Shown: in pieces, positions 18,650-28,351 of the stretch | Numbering within the stretch: position 1 is the stretch's first letter | How the letters are laid out: each line of letters begins with the position of its first letter | NCBI GenBank assembly: GCA_032881465.1 | Contig: CP126168.1 | Location: 2,666,001 to 2,730,000 of the forward strand | Source: Parvibaculaceae bacterium PLY_AMNH_Bact1 | GTDB lineage: Bacteria; Pseudomonadota; Alphaproteobacteria; Parvibaculales; Parvibaculaceae | Length of the DNA stretch: 64,000 bases | Reading direction: 5' to 3' | Translations under genes and position numbers: made by a program | Notes under the pieces: generated by a model | What the model saw: the letters and a program-made list of their open reading frames with translations, nothing else | Databases searched by the model: none | Told to the model about the DNA's origin: nothing

Positions 18650-19123
18650 TTAACTTACAATCCGCCAGCTGCCGTCTGCATTCCGACAAGCCGTGCCATA
18701 GGCCTGTTCTCTTTGCCCGCCAACGGTAATTGTCTGTTGATACTCACGACAAAACTGACCTTGAGGGGTTTGGTACGCAGGTTTCGGCGTGACCGCACCG
18801 TAATGCCCGCTATCGGGATTCTGCCAGGTTTGTGCAACGCCTGAGGGGCCATATTCAAGCGCATGTCCGGTCGTCCGCTCGAGATAGAGACGGTCAGCAC
18901 GATCTAGGGACCGCCCGACCTCGCCTCCTGCCATTGCACCGAGTAACGTTCCGATACCGACCGCCACCAAGCGACCAGAGCCTGATCCGAACGCCGATCC
19001 CGCGAGGCCTCCTGCAACGGCACCACCAACGGTCCCAATCTGTTGTTTGGGGCCAGCACCTGGTTCACAGGCAACAAGTCCGAAGGCGAGAACACCAGCA
19101 AGACCCATTTTTAGCATGTTCAT
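18650..19123 (-). CDS. glycine-zipper outer-membrane lipoprotein (17 kDa antigen-like)
   Basis: A 157-residue lipoprotein precursor: signal peptide ending AFGLVAC with the lipidated Cys at 19, then a glycine-zipper segment at about 28-72 (TVGGAVAGGLAGSAFGSG, GIGTLLGAMAGGEVG) of the Rickettsia 17 kDa antigen/SmpA type, then a globular tail with RTTGHALEYGPSG, a TWQNPDSGHYGAVTP segment and two Cys in FCREYQQTI and GTACRNADGSW. Such proteins sit in the outer membrane; the role is structural and not well defined. AAGGAG lies seven bases before the ATG at 19123, so the longer open frame to 19186 is rejected. It is a single-gene unit convergent with the chemoreceptor. Confidence 0.88.
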   Translation of the reverse strand: MNMLKMGLAGVLAFGLVACEPGAGPKQQIGTVGGAVAGGLAGSAFGSGSGRLVAVGIGTLLGAMAGGEVGRSLDRADRLYLERTTGHALEYGPSGVAQTWQNPDSGHYGAVTPKPAYQTPQGQFCREYQQTITVGGQREQAYGTACRNADGSWRIVS

Positions 19124-19292
19124 TTTGCAACTCCTTAACGGAGCAGGCGACTGACCGCGCGTCAACGCCGTGCTCAGAGCCCCCACATGCAGTTTAGGGA
19201 AAAATCTTGAAAGGAGTTAGACCTAGATCAATTCAAACAGCTTGATTTCAGTCCTATGTAGTACAGCCACCCTATTCAGGGTGTTGTTTCGC

Positions 19293-20105
19293 TCAGACGG
19301 GCAAAAGCTCTTTCAACCGGCCACCAATACGGACGGGATCAACACGAAGTGCAAGACCTGTCTTGTCATCGGTTTCAACAAAGACACCGCAGACCGTGGC
19401 AGTTCCAGACGCCGGCGTAAAACGGCCGCTTGGAATTTTGCGCGTGAACCGGTTGATCGGCTCATCCTTCTCCATGCCAATGACGGAATTGTAATCCCCG
19501 CACATGCCCGCATCTGTCTGATAGGCCGTGCCCCCATCAAAAATCTGCGCATCTGCAGTTGGCACATGGCTGTGCGTCCCCACCACAAGGCTCGCACGTC
19601 CATCACAGAAATGGCCCATGGCCATCTTTTCCGAGGTCGCTTCTGCATGCATATCAACAATCACTGCATCCGCCACCATGCCCAGCGGGCATTCCTCAAG
19701 AGCCTCATCGACACTTGCAAAAGGATCATCCAACGCATTCATAAAGACGCTGCCGAGCACGTTCACCACCATCACGCGGCGACCATCAGAGGTCTCAAAC
19801 AAATCGCTGCCTTTGCCGGGTGTGCCTTCAGGGTAGTTGCGCGGTCGGATCAACCGCGACTCGCGTTCGATATGGACGAGCGCTTCCTTCTGGTCCCAGG
19901 CATGGTTGCCAAGTGTGATGACGTCCGCGCCTGCGTCAAAGACCTGATCACAGATGGATCCTGTGATGCCAAACCCGCCGGCGGCATTCTCACCATTAAC
20001 AACAACAAAGTCGGCTTTGAGGTCTGCACGCAGACGCGGCAACGCTGCAATGGCAGCATCGCGCCCCGCCCGACCGACCAAATCGCCTAAAAACAACAAT
20101 CTCAC
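19293..20105 (-). CDS. ymdB: YmdB-family metallophosphoesterase
   Basis: A 270-residue cytoplasmic dinuclear metallophosphoesterase of the TIGR00282 (YmdB) family; the Bacillus member hydrolyses 2',3'-cyclic nucleotides and affects RNA turnover. Metal-binding motifs in order are FLGDLVGRAGRDA with Asp 8, VVNGENAAGGFG near 36-47, LGNHAWDQKE near 65-74, DMHAEATSEKMAMG near 150 and VGTHSHVPTAD near 176-186. Length is normal. It overlaps the cyclo-ligase stop by four bases (20102-20105), so the two are coupled, which is a common alphaproteobacterial pair. The name follows the family; the substrate here is unproven. Confidence 0.9.
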   Translation of the reverse strand: MRLLFLGDLVGRAGRDAAIAALPRLRADLKADFVVVNGENAAGGFGITGSICDQVFDAGADVITLGNHAWDQKEALVHIERESRLIRPRNYPEGTPGKGSDLFETSDGRRVMVVNVLGSVFMNALDDPFASVDEALEECPLGMVADAVIVDMHAEATSEKMAMGHFCDGRASLVVGTHSHVPTADAQIFDGGTAYQTDAGMCGDYNSVIGMEKDEPINRFTRKIPSGRFTPASGTATVCGVFVETDDKTGLALRVDPVRIGGRLKELLPV

Positions 20106-20710
20106 AAACTCGTCCTTTCGAAGAGGCGGCTGCCTTTTTCACTCACCACCCAATCCAGAGGTTGGTCATACACATCATGGGGCAGCGTGTCATATTCCTG
20201 GACCGAATAAGCAAGACCGACAGCGAGACAAGGGCGTTTAGCTCTTAGCGTCTCCAGTGTGCGGTCATAAAAACCACCACCATACCCCAGACGAAATCCG
20301 CTCAAATCAAACGCGACGAGCGGAATAAGCAGAATATCTGGGATGATTTCCTCCGCTTTTTTGGCCGGCACTCGGGTTCCAAAGGCACCTTCTTCTGTCA
20401 CGTCGCCAGGCCTCCATCTGAAAAAGCGAAGCGGTTTATCAGCGCCAACAACCCGTGGCAGCGCACAGGTATGCCCAAGCTGACCAAGCTCGGTCATCAA
20501 CGGAACCGGATCAGCTTCTGAACGGATCGGAAAATACCCAGCAATGGAAGCGCCTGACGTCCGTGGCACATCGGCCAGGAAATGGTCGAGAATGGCTTGG
20601 CCCGCCGCCTCGCCAAGTGATTTCCTGGCATCCGCACGGTTTTGCAATGCCTGTTGTCGAAGCACGGATTTAGAAAGGGTTGCAGCAGCTGAAGATGTTG
20701 GATCAGGCAT
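20102..20710 (-). CDS. fau: 5-formyltetrahydrofolate cyclo-ligase
   Basis: The enzyme uses ATP to convert 5-formyl-THF to 5,10-methenyl-THF in the cytoplasm, recycling the inhibitory storage form of folate. The 202 residues show GYFPIRSEADPVPLM near 58-72, CALPRVVGADKPLRF near 84-98, IPDILLIPLVAFDLSGFRLGYGGGFYDRTL near 124-153 (the catalytic, phosphate-binding part) and a C-terminal LPHDVYDQPLDWVVSE. It follows zapA and a 6S RNA gene on the same strand, the classical zapA-ssrS-fau order, and is coupled to the YmdB gene downstream. Confidence 0.94.
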   Translation of the reverse strand: MPDPTSSAAATLSKSVLRQQALQNRADARKSLGEAAGQAILDHFLADVPRTSGASIAGYFPIRSEADPVPLMTELGQLGHTCALPRVVGADKPLRFFRWRPGDVTEEGAFGTRVPAKKAEEIIPDILLIPLVAFDLSGFRLGYGGGFYDRTLETLRAKRPCLAVGLAYSVQEYDTLPHDVYDQPLDWVVSEKGSRLFERTSL

Positions 20711-20734
20711 GAGGGCTCAACAAAGCAGATAGTC

Positions 20735-20900
20735 CAAGCCATAAACGCCTGGCTGAAACAAAGTGGGCCCACCGGATCGTTGGAACAGTGATTCTCGGAG
20801 ACCTACAAGAGTAGGTGGGCACCGTGTGAAGCAGGCCACAGCCCGCCCCAGGGACAGTTCCCTAGAGAAACGTAAGGCCCCGAGCAATAGCGTTCCTGAC
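20735..20900 (-). ncRNA. ssrS: 6S RNA (SsrS), approximate ends
   Basis: 6S RNA mimics an open promoter and binds sigma70-RNA polymerase. The sequence lies on the minus strand between zapA and fau, its conserved place in proteobacteria. It has the expected long, mostly paired rod: an outer AACGC / GCGTT and GGGCC / GGCCC closing stem, a G/C-rich segment with GGGAACTGTCCC, and the CCCACCTAC...GTAGG hairpin followed by TCTCCGAGA that I associate with alphaproteobacterial 6S. No protein frame here is credible. Ends are estimated from the outermost pairing and may be off by 20-30 bases. Confidence 0.75.
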
Positions 20901-20988
20901 GCATCCGGCAGCACCCATGATAATTGTAACACGCTTCCGTCAGAAACTTTCCACAGAAATCCTGTGCCGCCACCTCGCCCGGGCGCTG

Positions 20989-21348
20989 TTAGGAAGCTTC
21001 GAGCGTATCCGCCATCTTCTCAATTCGGCTCGCCGCATCGCTGATAAAGGTCGTGAGCGTCTGCTCAACGGCTTCTTCACGCCCCATCTCGCTCTCTTGG
21101 GTGTCCTTCAGGCTTTTCACTTCAGCGGTCAGGGTTTCAACACGCTTCAGCGCATCGGAATATTCATCCGCGAGCAACAACCCTGCCAGGAGGAGAAGGC
21201 GCGTGTCGCCGACTTGGCCGACAGATTTGGCGAGCTCGGCGACATGTCCATCAAGATAGCGTGCCAGTTCTCGTAAATGTTCTTCTTCCCCATCGCCACA
21301 TGCAACGGAGTAGGAACGGTCGTTAATAGAGACATTGACTTGGCCCAT
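20989..21348 (-). CDS. zapA: cell division protein ZapA
   Basis: ZapA binds and bundles FtsZ filaments at mid-cell. The 119 residues begin MGQVNVSINDRSYSVACGDGEEEHL, the typical N-terminal beta-strand domain, followed by a helix with LARYLDGHVAELAKSVG and LLLLAGLLLADEY, then a long C-terminal coiled coil. It is preceded by a DUF4164 coiled-coil gene 23 bases upstream and followed by the 6S RNA gene, all on the minus strand. Confidence 0.94.
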   Translation of the reverse strand: MGQVNVSINDRSYSVACGDGEEEHLRELARYLDGHVAELAKSVGQVGDTRLLLLAGLLLADEYSDALKRVETLTAEVKSLKDTQESEMGREEAVEQTLTTFISDAASRIEKMADTLEAS

Positions 21349-21371
21349 GAGCCACGTCCTTTCAATCAGAG

Positions 21372-21632
21372 CTAAGCAAGCAGGCGGTCGATATCTTTGA
21401 GCGTGGCGTCGATCTCAGCTGATGCCCGCTCATTGAGGCTGTCCAGCCGCCTGACATCTGCGTGCGCAATATCCAATTCTTCTGCCAGGCGCGCCCGATC
21501 TTCCTTCAGGCCGGCGATCTGGTTTTCCAGTTCAGAACGCGCTTCCGTCCGAACCTCATGACCGCCCAGAGCGCCCTCCAACTTGTCCAGGGCAGCCGAA
21601 AACGCTTCCATGGCCTTATCAAGCTCGCTCAT
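21372..21632 (-). CDS. DUF4164-like coiled-coil protein
   Basis: An 86-residue protein, almost entirely helical with heptads (MSELDKAMEAFSAALDKLEG, LENQIAGLKEDRARLAEELD). I recognise it as the DUF4164 type found immediately upstream of zapA in many Rhizobiales. A division-related role is inferred from context only. The frame is open to 21665, but the family begins at MSELDKA and an AAGG purine run precedes it. It likely shares a transcript with zapA. Confidence 0.82.
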   Translation of the reverse strand: MSELDKAMEAFSAALDKLEGALGGHEVRTEARSELENQIAGLKEDRARLAEELDIAHADVRRLDSLNERASAEIDATLKDIDRLLA

Positions 21633-22130
21633 ATCATCCGTGCCTTTTGATTGGTCTTGGCGCACAAAAACGCCGCAAATCGCAGTGCCTAAGATAGGGG
21701 GCCGTCACAAACTCGGTCAACAGAAGGGTTTGGAACCAATTTTGCGCTGATTTCGTCCACGCCAAGTGAGGACGACGCCTGCACGGCCCACCTATGACTT
21801 GGCATATTCGAATGCCTTTTCCAATCAGGGAGAGATGCTTGCCAAATCAAGCCAAATACCCCCGAAGCCCATTGACTCTCCATAGGCAGATAGTCATTGT
21901 GGCGCCGCTCTGGACAGGGTTTTTCAAGGCTGGCTTTAGCATTTGCATACGGCGCCTTGAGCAGGACTCAGACAGAGCAGGAAGTGATCAAAGGTCATCA
22001 AGTGATGGTCCTTTTCGTGTGGCTCAGGGGGCTGGCCACAGAGATTGCTCTTCATGAATAGTCCCGCCGACTATACTGCGCTGCCAGATCACTCTCGATT
22101 TAGGCAGCCCACGGCAACAAGAGTTTAAAA
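21633..22130. other. divergent intergenic region, zapA unit / tkt
   Basis: About 500 bases between the divergent DUF4164 and transketolase starts. No convincing gene, terminator or long palindrome was found. It should hold both promoters; none could be assigned. Confidence 0.4.
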
Positions 22131-24167
22131 ATGACGCCATCAGAGCAATCGGCAGCGGCCTCTGTTTCCTCAGAGAACGAATCCGCCGCTGTACCAGCAA
22201 CCCATCACATGATGGCGAATGCAATCCGGGCCTTGTCTATGGATGCAGTCGAGAAGGCCAAATCTGGCCACCCGGGCATGCCTATGGGCGCAGCCGATAT
22301 GGCGACCGTGCTCTTCACCAAATTCATGAAATTCGACCCGCGACAGCCTAACTGGCCAGATCGCGATCGCTTCGTTCTCTCCGCCGGTCACGGCTCCATG
22401 TTGGTCTACTCTCTGCTCTACCTTCTGGGCTATGAAGACATGACCCTGGATGAGATCAAAAATTTCCGTCAGATGGGGTCCAAGACCCCGGGCCACCCGG
22501 AATTCGGTCACACAGCCGGTGTGGAAACCACAACGGGCCCACTCGGCCAGGGCATTTCAACAGCCGTTGGCATGGCGCTCGCTGAACGATTGCAGCAAGC
22601 CCGCTTCGGCTCTGATCTTGTCGATCACTACACCTATACCATCGCTTCAGACGGCGACCTTATGGAAGGCATCAGCCACGAAGCAATCTCCATTGCAGGG
22701 CACCTGGGTCTCTCGCGCCTGATCGTCCTCTACGATGACAATGACATCTCCATTGATGGGCCCCTCAGCCTGTCTGAATCAGGCGATGCATTGAAACGCT
22801 TCGAAGCTGCTGGCTGGGATGCCGTCCGCATTGACGGCCATGATGCAGACGCCATCGAAAAAGCCATTGCCGAAGCACAGAAAACAGACAAACCAAGCCT
22901 GATCGCTTGTAAGACGACGATTGGTTTTGGCTCACCCAACAAGGGCGGCAAGTCTTCGTCTCATGGTGCGGCTCTCGGCGCTGAAGAGATTGAACTCACC
23001 AGAAAAGAGCTCGGCTGGCCTCATGAACCGTTCGACATTCCATCCGACGTCCTGGACGCCTGGCGCGTCGCTGGTCTGAAGAGCTGCAAGCCGCGCAAGT
23101 CCTGGGAAGAACGCTACGAGGCGCTGGACGCAGAAACCCGTGCTGAATTCGACCGCCGTCTCGCGGGCGACCTGCCAGCAGGCTTCGAACAAGCCATCAA
23201 TGACTTCAAGAAGCAGCTGAGTGCCGACAAGCCAGGCTGGGCGACCCGCAAAGCGTCAGAGGAAACACTGAACGTCATCAATGCCGTCGTGCCGGAAACC
23301 ATTGGCGGATCCGCTGACCTGACCGGCTCAAACAACACCCGCTCCAAAGAACAGGTAGCAGTGACCGCTGACGATTTTAGCGGCAGTTTCATCCATTACG
23401 GCATCCGCGAACACGGCATGGCCGCCGCCATGAACGGCATGGCACTTCATGGGGGGCTGATTCCCTACTCAGGCACATTTCTGGTCTTCACAGATTATTG
23501 CCGCCCATCAATCCGGCTTTCAGCGCTGATGAACCAGCGGGTTGTCTATGTGATGACCCATGACAGCATCGGCCTTGGCGAAGATGGCCCGACACACCAG
23601 CCCGTTGAACATCTGGCAGCGCTCCGCGCCATGCCAAACCTAAACGTGTTCCGCCCGGCAGATGCGGTGGAAACAGCTGAATGCTGGCAGCTTTCGCTCG
23701 AAACAAAAGATACACCGAGCATTCTTGCGCTCACCCGTCAGGGTCTTCCACTCGTTCGCACGGAACACACCGATAAAAATCTCTGTGCTCGCGGTGCTTA
23801 TGAGCTGAGCCCTGCCAAGGGCGACGCGAAAGTCACTTTGATTGCAACCGGGTCAGAAGTTGCCATAGCGATGGATGCACAGAAGCAACTTCAGACCGAG
23901 GGCATTGGCGCGCGCGTCGTTTCAGCGCCTTGCCTGGAGCTCTTCGAGCAGCAGTCAGCGGAGTACAAGAAGCAAACTCTCGGCGAAGGCACAGTACGCG
24001 TCGCCATTGAGGCCGCAATCCAGCAGGGTTGGGACCGATATATCGGGATGGATGGTGCCTTTGTCGGCATGACAGGGTTCGGCGCCAGTGCCCCCATCGA
24101 CGATCTGTACAATCACTTTGAAATCACAGCAGAAGCGGCAGTGGCGGCCGCAAAAGAACGGCTCTAA
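22131..24167 (+). CDS. tkt: transketolase
   Basis: Transketolase moves two-carbon units between sugar phosphates in the pentose phosphate pathway, using thiamine diphosphate. The 678 residues show the N-terminal [19 protein letters not shown], the substrate-loop GPLGQG, the cofactor motif [14 protein letters not shown] with DDNDIS near 203, [11 protein letters not shown], and in the second half [35 protein letters not shown] and PCLELFEQQ. The N-terminus carries about 20 extra low-complexity residues before [14 protein letters not shown]. The ribosome site is weak (AAGAG). It opens a plus-strand central-carbon block with gap 44 bases downstream, likely one operon. Confidence 0.97.
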   Translation: MTPSEQSAAASVSSENESAAVPATHHMMANAIRALSMDAVEKAKSGHPGMPMGAADMATVLFTKFMKFDPRQPNWPDRDRFVLSAGHGSMLVYSLLYLLGYEDMTLDEIKNFRQMGSKTPGHPEFGHTAGVETTTGPLGQGISTAVGMALAERLQQARFGSDLVDHYTYTIASDGDLMEGISHEAISIAGHLGLSRLIVLYDDNDISIDGPLSLSESGDALKRFEAAGWDAVRIDGHDADAIEKAIAEAQKTDKPSLIACKTTIGFGSPNKGGKSSSHGAALGAEEIELTRKELGWPHEPFDIPSDVLDAWRVAGLKSCKPRKSWEERYEALDAETRAEFDRRLAGDLPAGFEQAINDFKKQLSADKPGWATRKASEETLNVINAVVPETIGGSADLTGSNNTRSKEQVAVTADDFSGSFIHYGIREHGMAAAMNGMALHGGLIPYSGTFLVFTDYCRPSIRLSALMNQRVVYVMTHDSIGLGEDGPTHQPVEHLAALRAMPNLNVFRPADAVETAECWQLSLETKDTPSILALTRQGLPLVRTEHTDKNLCARGAYELSPAKGDAKVTLIATGSEVAIAMDAQKQLQTEGIGARVVSAPCLELFEQQSAEYKKQTLGEGTVRVAIEAAIQQGWDRYIGMDGAFVGMTGFGASAPIDDLYNHFEITAEAAVAAAKERL

Positions 24168-24211
24168 CCGTAAAACCGGATCAGAGCGGAGAGGCTAAGG
24201 AGAACTAGAAC

Positions 24212-25219
24212 ATGGCAACACGCGTAGCAATTAATGGGTTTGGTCGGATCGGCCGTTTGGTCCTTCGGGCCATTGCAGAATCTGGCCGCAAGGACCTTCA
24301 GGTCGTTGCAATCAACGATTTGGGCAGCGTGGACGACAATGCGCACCTTCTGAAATATGACAGTGTGCACGGCCCCTTCCCTGGCAAAGTCCGCACAACC
24401 AAGTCCTCCATGAATGTGGGTCAGGGCTCCATCAAGATCACAGCTGAGCGCGACCCATCGAAACTCCCTTGGGAAAAACTCGACGTTGATATCGCGCTGG
24501 AATGCACAGGTCTTTTTGCTTCTAAAGAAAAAGCTTCCGCGCACCTCGAAGCTGGCGCCAAGAAGGTTCTTGTTTCTGCGCCCGCAAGCAATGCAGACCT
24601 CACCGTCGTCTACGGCGTGAACGAGAAGAAGCTGCGCAAGAGCCACAAAGTGGTTTCCAACGCATCCTGCACCACCAACTGCCTGGCCCCTGTTGCTCAG
24701 GTTCTCGACAAGCTCTGCGGCATCAAGCAGGGCTATATGACAACAATCCACGCTTTCACAGGCGATCAGCGCACAGTGGATACACTGCACTCGGACCTGC
24801 GCCGTGCACGTGCTGCGTCCATGTCCATGATCCCCACATCAACGGGTGCTGCCAAAGCCGTTGGCCTGGTTCTGCCACAGCTGGCTGGTAAGCTTGACGG
24901 CACAGCGATCCGCGTTCCAACACCAAACGTCTCCATGATCGACCTCTGTTTCGATGCTGGCCGCGCGGTGACAGCGGAAGAAGTGAACAAGGCAATTGTG
25001 AAAGCAGCCGATGGCCCCCTGAAAGGCGTGCTCGGCTATGTTGATGAGCCTCTGGTCTCCATCGACTTCAACCACAATAAAAACTCGTCCACATTCGACC
25101 TGACACAGACACAGGTCATGGGAAGCCGCTTCGTGCGCGTTCTGTCTTGGTACGACAATGAATGGGGTTTTGCGAACCGCATGGGTGACACAGCCGTTGC
25201 CATGGGCAAACTGCTCTAA
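24212..25219 (+). CDS. gap: glyceraldehyde-3-phosphate dehydrogenase
   Basis: GAPDH oxidises glyceraldehyde-3-phosphate to 1,3-bisphosphoglycerate with NAD(P)+. The 335 residues contain the Rossmann motif NGFGRIGRLVLRA at 8-20, INDLGS at 34-39, the catalytic Cys 153 in SNASCTTNCLAP, the active-site His in TTIHAFTGDQ near 179 and the C-terminal SWYDNEWGF. AAGGAGAA lies before the ATG. It stands between tkt and pgk. A G/C hairpin with a weak T tail follows at 25239, which may part-terminate or process the transcript before pgk. Confidence 0.97.
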   Translation: MATRVAINGFGRIGRLVLRAIAESGRKDLQVVAINDLGSVDDNAHLLKYDSVHGPFPGKVRTTKSSMNVGQGSIKITAERDPSKLPWEKLDVDIALECTGLFASKEKASAHLEAGAKKVLVSAPASNADLTVVYGVNEKKLRKSHKVVSNASCTTNCLAPVAQVLDKLCGIKQGYMTTIHAFTGDQRTVDTLHSDLRRARAASMSMIPTSTGAAKAVGLVLPQLAGKLDGTAIRVPTPNVSMIDLCFDAGRAVTAEEVNKAIVKAADGPLKGVLGYVDEPLVSIDFNHNKNSSTFDLTQTQVMGSRFVRVLSWYDNEWGFANRMGDTAVAMGKLL

Positions 25220-25238
25220 TCATCCCAACGTTATGCAG

Positions 25239-25264
25239 CGCCCCCGAATGTAAGTTCGGGGGCG
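25239..25264 (+). terminator. gap-pgk intergenic hairpin
   Basis: CGCCCCCGAA and TTCGGGGGCG form a perfect 10-bp stem with a six-base loop, followed by TTGTCGTTT. The T run is broken, so it may be a leaky terminator or a message-stabilising stem for the abundant gap transcript. Confidence 0.65.
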
Positions 25265-25316
25265 TTGTCGTTTATACGCCGCCAACGCGGCAAACATATT
25301 TTCGGAAAGAAGACAG

Positions 25317-26528
25317 ATGGCAAACCACAAGACGCTTGACGATCTATTCGGACAAGGCCCCCTCACAGGCAAACATGTGCTTGTCCGCGCAGACTTGAAT
25401 GTTCCCGTCAATGAGGCAGGTGACGTAAGCGATGCCACCCGTCTTGAGCGTCTTCTGCCCACTCTGAAAGACTTAAGCGCCAAGGGCGCCAAGGTCGGCA
25501 TTCTCTCCCACTTCGGACGCCCCAAAGGTGAGCGCAAGCCGGAGATGAGCCTGAAGCCCATCGCAGCTGCTCTTGGCGATCTTCTGGGGGCCCCCGTCAC
25601 CTTTGCTGAAGACTGTATCGGCCTCGCCGCAGGCGACGCCCTTTCCGCTCTCAGCGACGGCGGGATTGTGGTCCTGGAAAACACCCGCTTCCACGTTGGT
25701 GAAGAAAAGAACGACAAGGAATTTGCCGAGGCGCTCGCCGCCAATGCAGAGATTTATGTGAACGATGCTTTCTCCACCGCCCACCGCGCCCACGGGTCAA
25801 CAGAGGGCATTGCCCATCTGCTCCCAGCCTATGCAGGCCGCGCAATGGAACAAGAGCTCGATGCTCTGGGTAAAGCTCTCGGAGAGCCCGAACGCCCTGT
25901 CGTAGCCATTGTGGGTGGTGCCAAAATCTCCACCAAACTTGATCTCCTTGGTAATCTGGTCGCAAAAGTCGACGCCCTGGTGATCGGCGGCGGCATGGCC
26001 AATACCTTCCTCGCCGCCAAAGGCGTGAATGTGGGAAAATCGCTTTGTGAGCATGATTTGGCTGACACAGCCCGCGAAATTATGGGGAAAGCTGAGACTG
26101 CAGGATGCATCATCATCCTGCCAACCGATGCTGTTGTTGCTGGGGAGTTCAAGGCGCATGCAGCCTCCAAGACAGTGCCGATTAATGCAGTGCCCGAAGA
26201 TCAAATGATCCTCGACGTCGGCACCGACACCCTGGCAACCCTCGCTGGCCATTTTGAAACCGCCAAGACCGTGGTTTGGAATGGACCGCTGGGCGCGTTT
26301 GAAGTCGAGCCATTCAATGTGGGAACAGATACAGCTGCCCGCCACGTGGCCATGCTCACCAAAATGGGGACGATGGTTTCTGTTGCAGGTGGCGGCGATA
26401 CCGTCGCAGCACTGAATAGCGCGGGCGCTGCCGACGACTTCTCCTATGTCTCAACAGCCGGTGGTGCCTTCCTTGAATGGCTCGAAGGAAAGACCCTCCC
26501 CGGTGTCGCAGCCCTCGAAAACGGGTGA
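25317..26528 (+). CDS. pgk: phosphoglycerate kinase
   Basis: PGK transfers the acyl phosphate of 1,3-bisphosphoglycerate to ADP in glycolysis. The 403 residues include [17 protein letters not shown] near 21-37 (substrate Arg and Asp-Asn), [17 protein letters not shown] near 62-78, [13 protein letters not shown] near 120-132, [10 protein letters not shown] near 152-161, the hinge [13 protein letters not shown] near 194-206, and the nucleotide-binding [10 protein letters not shown] near 320 with GGGDTVAAL near 360. GGAAAGAAGA precedes the ATG. thiE follows after 32 bases. A fructose-bisphosphate aldolase gene, often placed here in relatives, is absent. Confidence 0.97.
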   Translation: MANHKTLDDLFGQGPLTGKHVLVRADLNVPVNEAGDVSDATRLERLLPTLKDLSAKGAKVGILSHFGRPKGERKPEMSLKPIAAALGDLLGAPVTFAEDCIGLAAGDALSALSDGGIVVLENTRFHVGEEKNDKEFAEALAANAEIYVNDAFSTAHRAHGSTEGIAHLLPAYAGRAMEQELDALGKALGEPERPVVAIVGGAKISTKLDLLGNLVAKVDALVIGGGMANTFLAAKGVNVGKSLCEHDLADTAREIMGKAETAGCIIILPTDAVVAGEFKAHAASKTVPINAVPEDQMILDVGTDTLATLAGHFETAKTVVWNGPLGAFEVEPFNVGTDTAARHVAMLTKMGTMVSVAGGGDTVAALNSAGAADDFSYVSTAGGAFLEWLEGKTLPGVAALENG

Positions 26529-26560
26529 CACGGGGCCTCTGGTCGCGATAAACCGGCTCT

Positions 26561-27238
26561 ATGACCGAGCAAACACCACCTGACTGTCGCCTCTATCTCA
26601 TCACGCCACCGCGTCTTGAGCCGGAAGGTTTTGCCGAAACGCTGAAAGCGGCCTTGGGTGCAGGCGATGTCGCTTGCGTGCAGCTCCGCCTGAAGCAGGA
26701 AGACGGCGAGACCACCGCGGAGGCGGAAACCATCCGGCGTGCCACAGAGATCCTCCTGCCCATCACTCAAGCCGCCGGTGCCGCCTTTCTGATCAATGAC
26801 CGCGCGGACCTCGCAGCGGAACTCGGCGCGGACGGTGTTCATGTCGGTCAAAACGACACGCCTTATGAGGAAGCCCGAAAACTCGTCGGGCCGGACCACA
26901 TTGTCGGTGTCACCTGCCACGCCACGCGCCATCTGGCCATGGTTGCAGGCGAAGCAGGCGCGGATTACGTGGCCTTTGGCGCCTTTCATAAAACCGACAC
27001 AAAGGCGGCTATAAGTAAGGCCGAACCTGAGATCCTGACTTGGTGGTCGTCACTGTTTGAAGTTCCTTGCGTCGCCATTGGCGGGATTACAATTGAGAAC
27101 GCTGCACCACTGGTGACAGCAGGCGCTGATTTTCTGGCGATTTCTGCTGGAGTTTGGAGCCATTCCCACGGACCTGCGGCAGCCGTGGCGGAGTTCAACC
27201 GCATCATAAGCGAGGCTGAACAGTCTCGATCTGCCTAA
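26561..27238 (+). CDS. thiE: thiamine-phosphate synthase
   Basis: ThiE joins hydroxymethylpyrimidine pyrophosphate and thiazole phosphate to form thiamine phosphate. The 225 residues form a TIM barrel: LYLITPP at 12-18, VACVQLRLKQEDGET near 38-52, FLINDRADLAAELGADGVHVGQND near 76-99, GVTCHATRHLAMVAGEAGADYVAFGAF near 113-139 and the phosphate loops VAIGGIT and GADFLAISAGVW near the end. The PT loop is short and partly changed (KTDTKAAI). It follows pgk closely with no terminator, and no other thi gene is in the window. Its placement makes physical sense because transketolase upstream needs thiamine diphosphate, though that link is inference. Confidence 0.9.
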   Translation: MTEQTPPDCRLYLITPPRLEPEGFAETLKAALGAGDVACVQLRLKQEDGETTAEAETIRRATEILLPITQAAGAAFLINDRADLAAELGADGVHVGQNDTPYEEARKLVGPDHIVGVTCHATRHLAMVAGEAGADYVAFGAFHKTDTKAAISKAEPEILTWWSSLFEVPCVAIGGITIENAAPLVTAGADFLAISAGVWSHSHGPAAAVAEFNRIISEAEQSRSA

Positions 27239-27268
27239 CGCTGGATTGACTATAGAGAAAGTAAGCCC

Positions 27269-28312
27269 ATGCCTTGCCTTACCATGCCTCGCTTGACCGT
27301 TTCTTCCCTTCTGCTGAGCGTGAGCCTGGCCTTCCTTCCCATTGCCCCCGCAAACGCGCAAACCTTTGAGGAAGCCGCAAAGGCCTATCAGGCTGGTGAC
27401 TACGTAAACGCCCTCGCGGGCTTGAGAGAAATTGCCCTTGGGGGCAATCCAGATGCTCAATTGCTGCTCGGCACCATGCTCTTTAACGGTGAAGGTGTTG
27501 AGGCTGACTATGTCGAAGGCCTTCGCTGGTTCAAGTCTGCAGCAGATGCAGGCAACCCAACTGCCGCTTTTGCCCTTGCCTCCGCCTACCGCACGGGGGC
27601 TGGTACCGCGCGGAACGATGCGGAAGCCCGGCGCTATTTTGAGCGAGCAAGCTCAGGCGGTCTTATTCCCGCCAAATTCGAACTCGCTAACATGCTCGCT
27701 GCCGGTGAGGGTGGAAGCGCCAACTCAGACCGCGCCGTCCAGCTTTTTCGGGAAGCGGCAGACGCGGGCCATCCAGGCGCGCTCTATTCAATGGGCGCCA
27801 TCTACGCCGCTGGTGAACTCAAACCGCAGGATATGAGCCGCGCAGCCAGCTACTTCCGCAAAGCTGCTGAAAAAGGCCAGGCCGACGCTGCCTACAATTT
27901 GGGTCTGATGCTGGTCGAGGGCACGGGTGTTGAAAAACACCCAGCTGGCGCTGTCGAATTCTTCCAGTTCGCAGCAGCCGAAGGGTTAGCAGAAGCACAG
28001 ACTGCGCTTGCGTTCCTCTATGCAAACGGGACAGGCGTTGAGAAAAGTGAAGAAAAAGCGGCCACCTGGTTCAACGAAGCCGCATTACGCGGAGATACGC
28101 TGGCTCAGACACGCCTTGCCCGCATGTACTTCCTCGGTAAAGGCGTCGAGAAGGACCTCATGGCTTCCTATACCTGGCTCAGCATTGCGCGCGCGGGAGG
28201 TCAGGATGACCCGGAGCTCGCAGCCCTGCTCGAACCTGAAATGACCCCTGAACTACTCGCCCAAGCAGAAGAAGCCCTAAAAGACTGGGAAGCCGCAACC
28301 CGGCCTCAATAG
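27269..28312 (+). CDS. periplasmic Sel1-repeat (TPR-like) protein
   Basis: A 347-residue secreted protein with a signal peptide (hydrophobic core SLLLSVSLAFLPIAPANA, cleaved near AQT) followed by about seven Sel1-like repeats of roughly 36 residues. Each has an AxxLGxMYxxGxGV-type pattern, for example AQLLLGTMLFNGEGVEADYV, AFALASAYRTGAG, ALYSMGAIYAAGE, AAYNLGLMLVEGTGVEK, AQTALAFLYANGTGVEKSEE and AQTRLARMYFLGKGVEKDL. Sel1 solenoids act as protein-binding scaffolds; the partner is unknown. It lies 30 bases after thiE and before efp, a conserved alphaproteobacterial order. Confidence 0.9.
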   Translation: MPCLTMPRLTVSSLLLSVSLAFLPIAPANAQTFEEAAKAYQAGDYVNALAGLREIALGGNPDAQLLLGTMLFNGEGVEADYVEGLRWFKSAADAGNPTAAFALASAYRTGAGTARNDAEARRYFERASSGGLIPAKFELANMLAAGEGGSANSDRAVQLFREAADAGHPGALYSMGAIYAAGELKPQDMSRAASYFRKAAEKGQADAAYNLGLMLVEGTGVEKHPAGAVEFFQFAAAEGLAEAQTALAFLYANGTGVEKSEEKAATWFNEAALRGDTLAQTRLARMYFLGKGVEKDLMASYTWLSIARAGGQDDPELAALLEPEMTPELLAQAEEALKDWEAATRPQ

Positions 28313-28351
28313 GCTCTCAGAACGACACTGAACACGGGTTTTGGGTGAGGT

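Noticed and set aside
20717-20932. 71-codon minus-strand frame between fau and zapA
   Set aside because: The stretch is better explained as 6S RNA by position and pairing.
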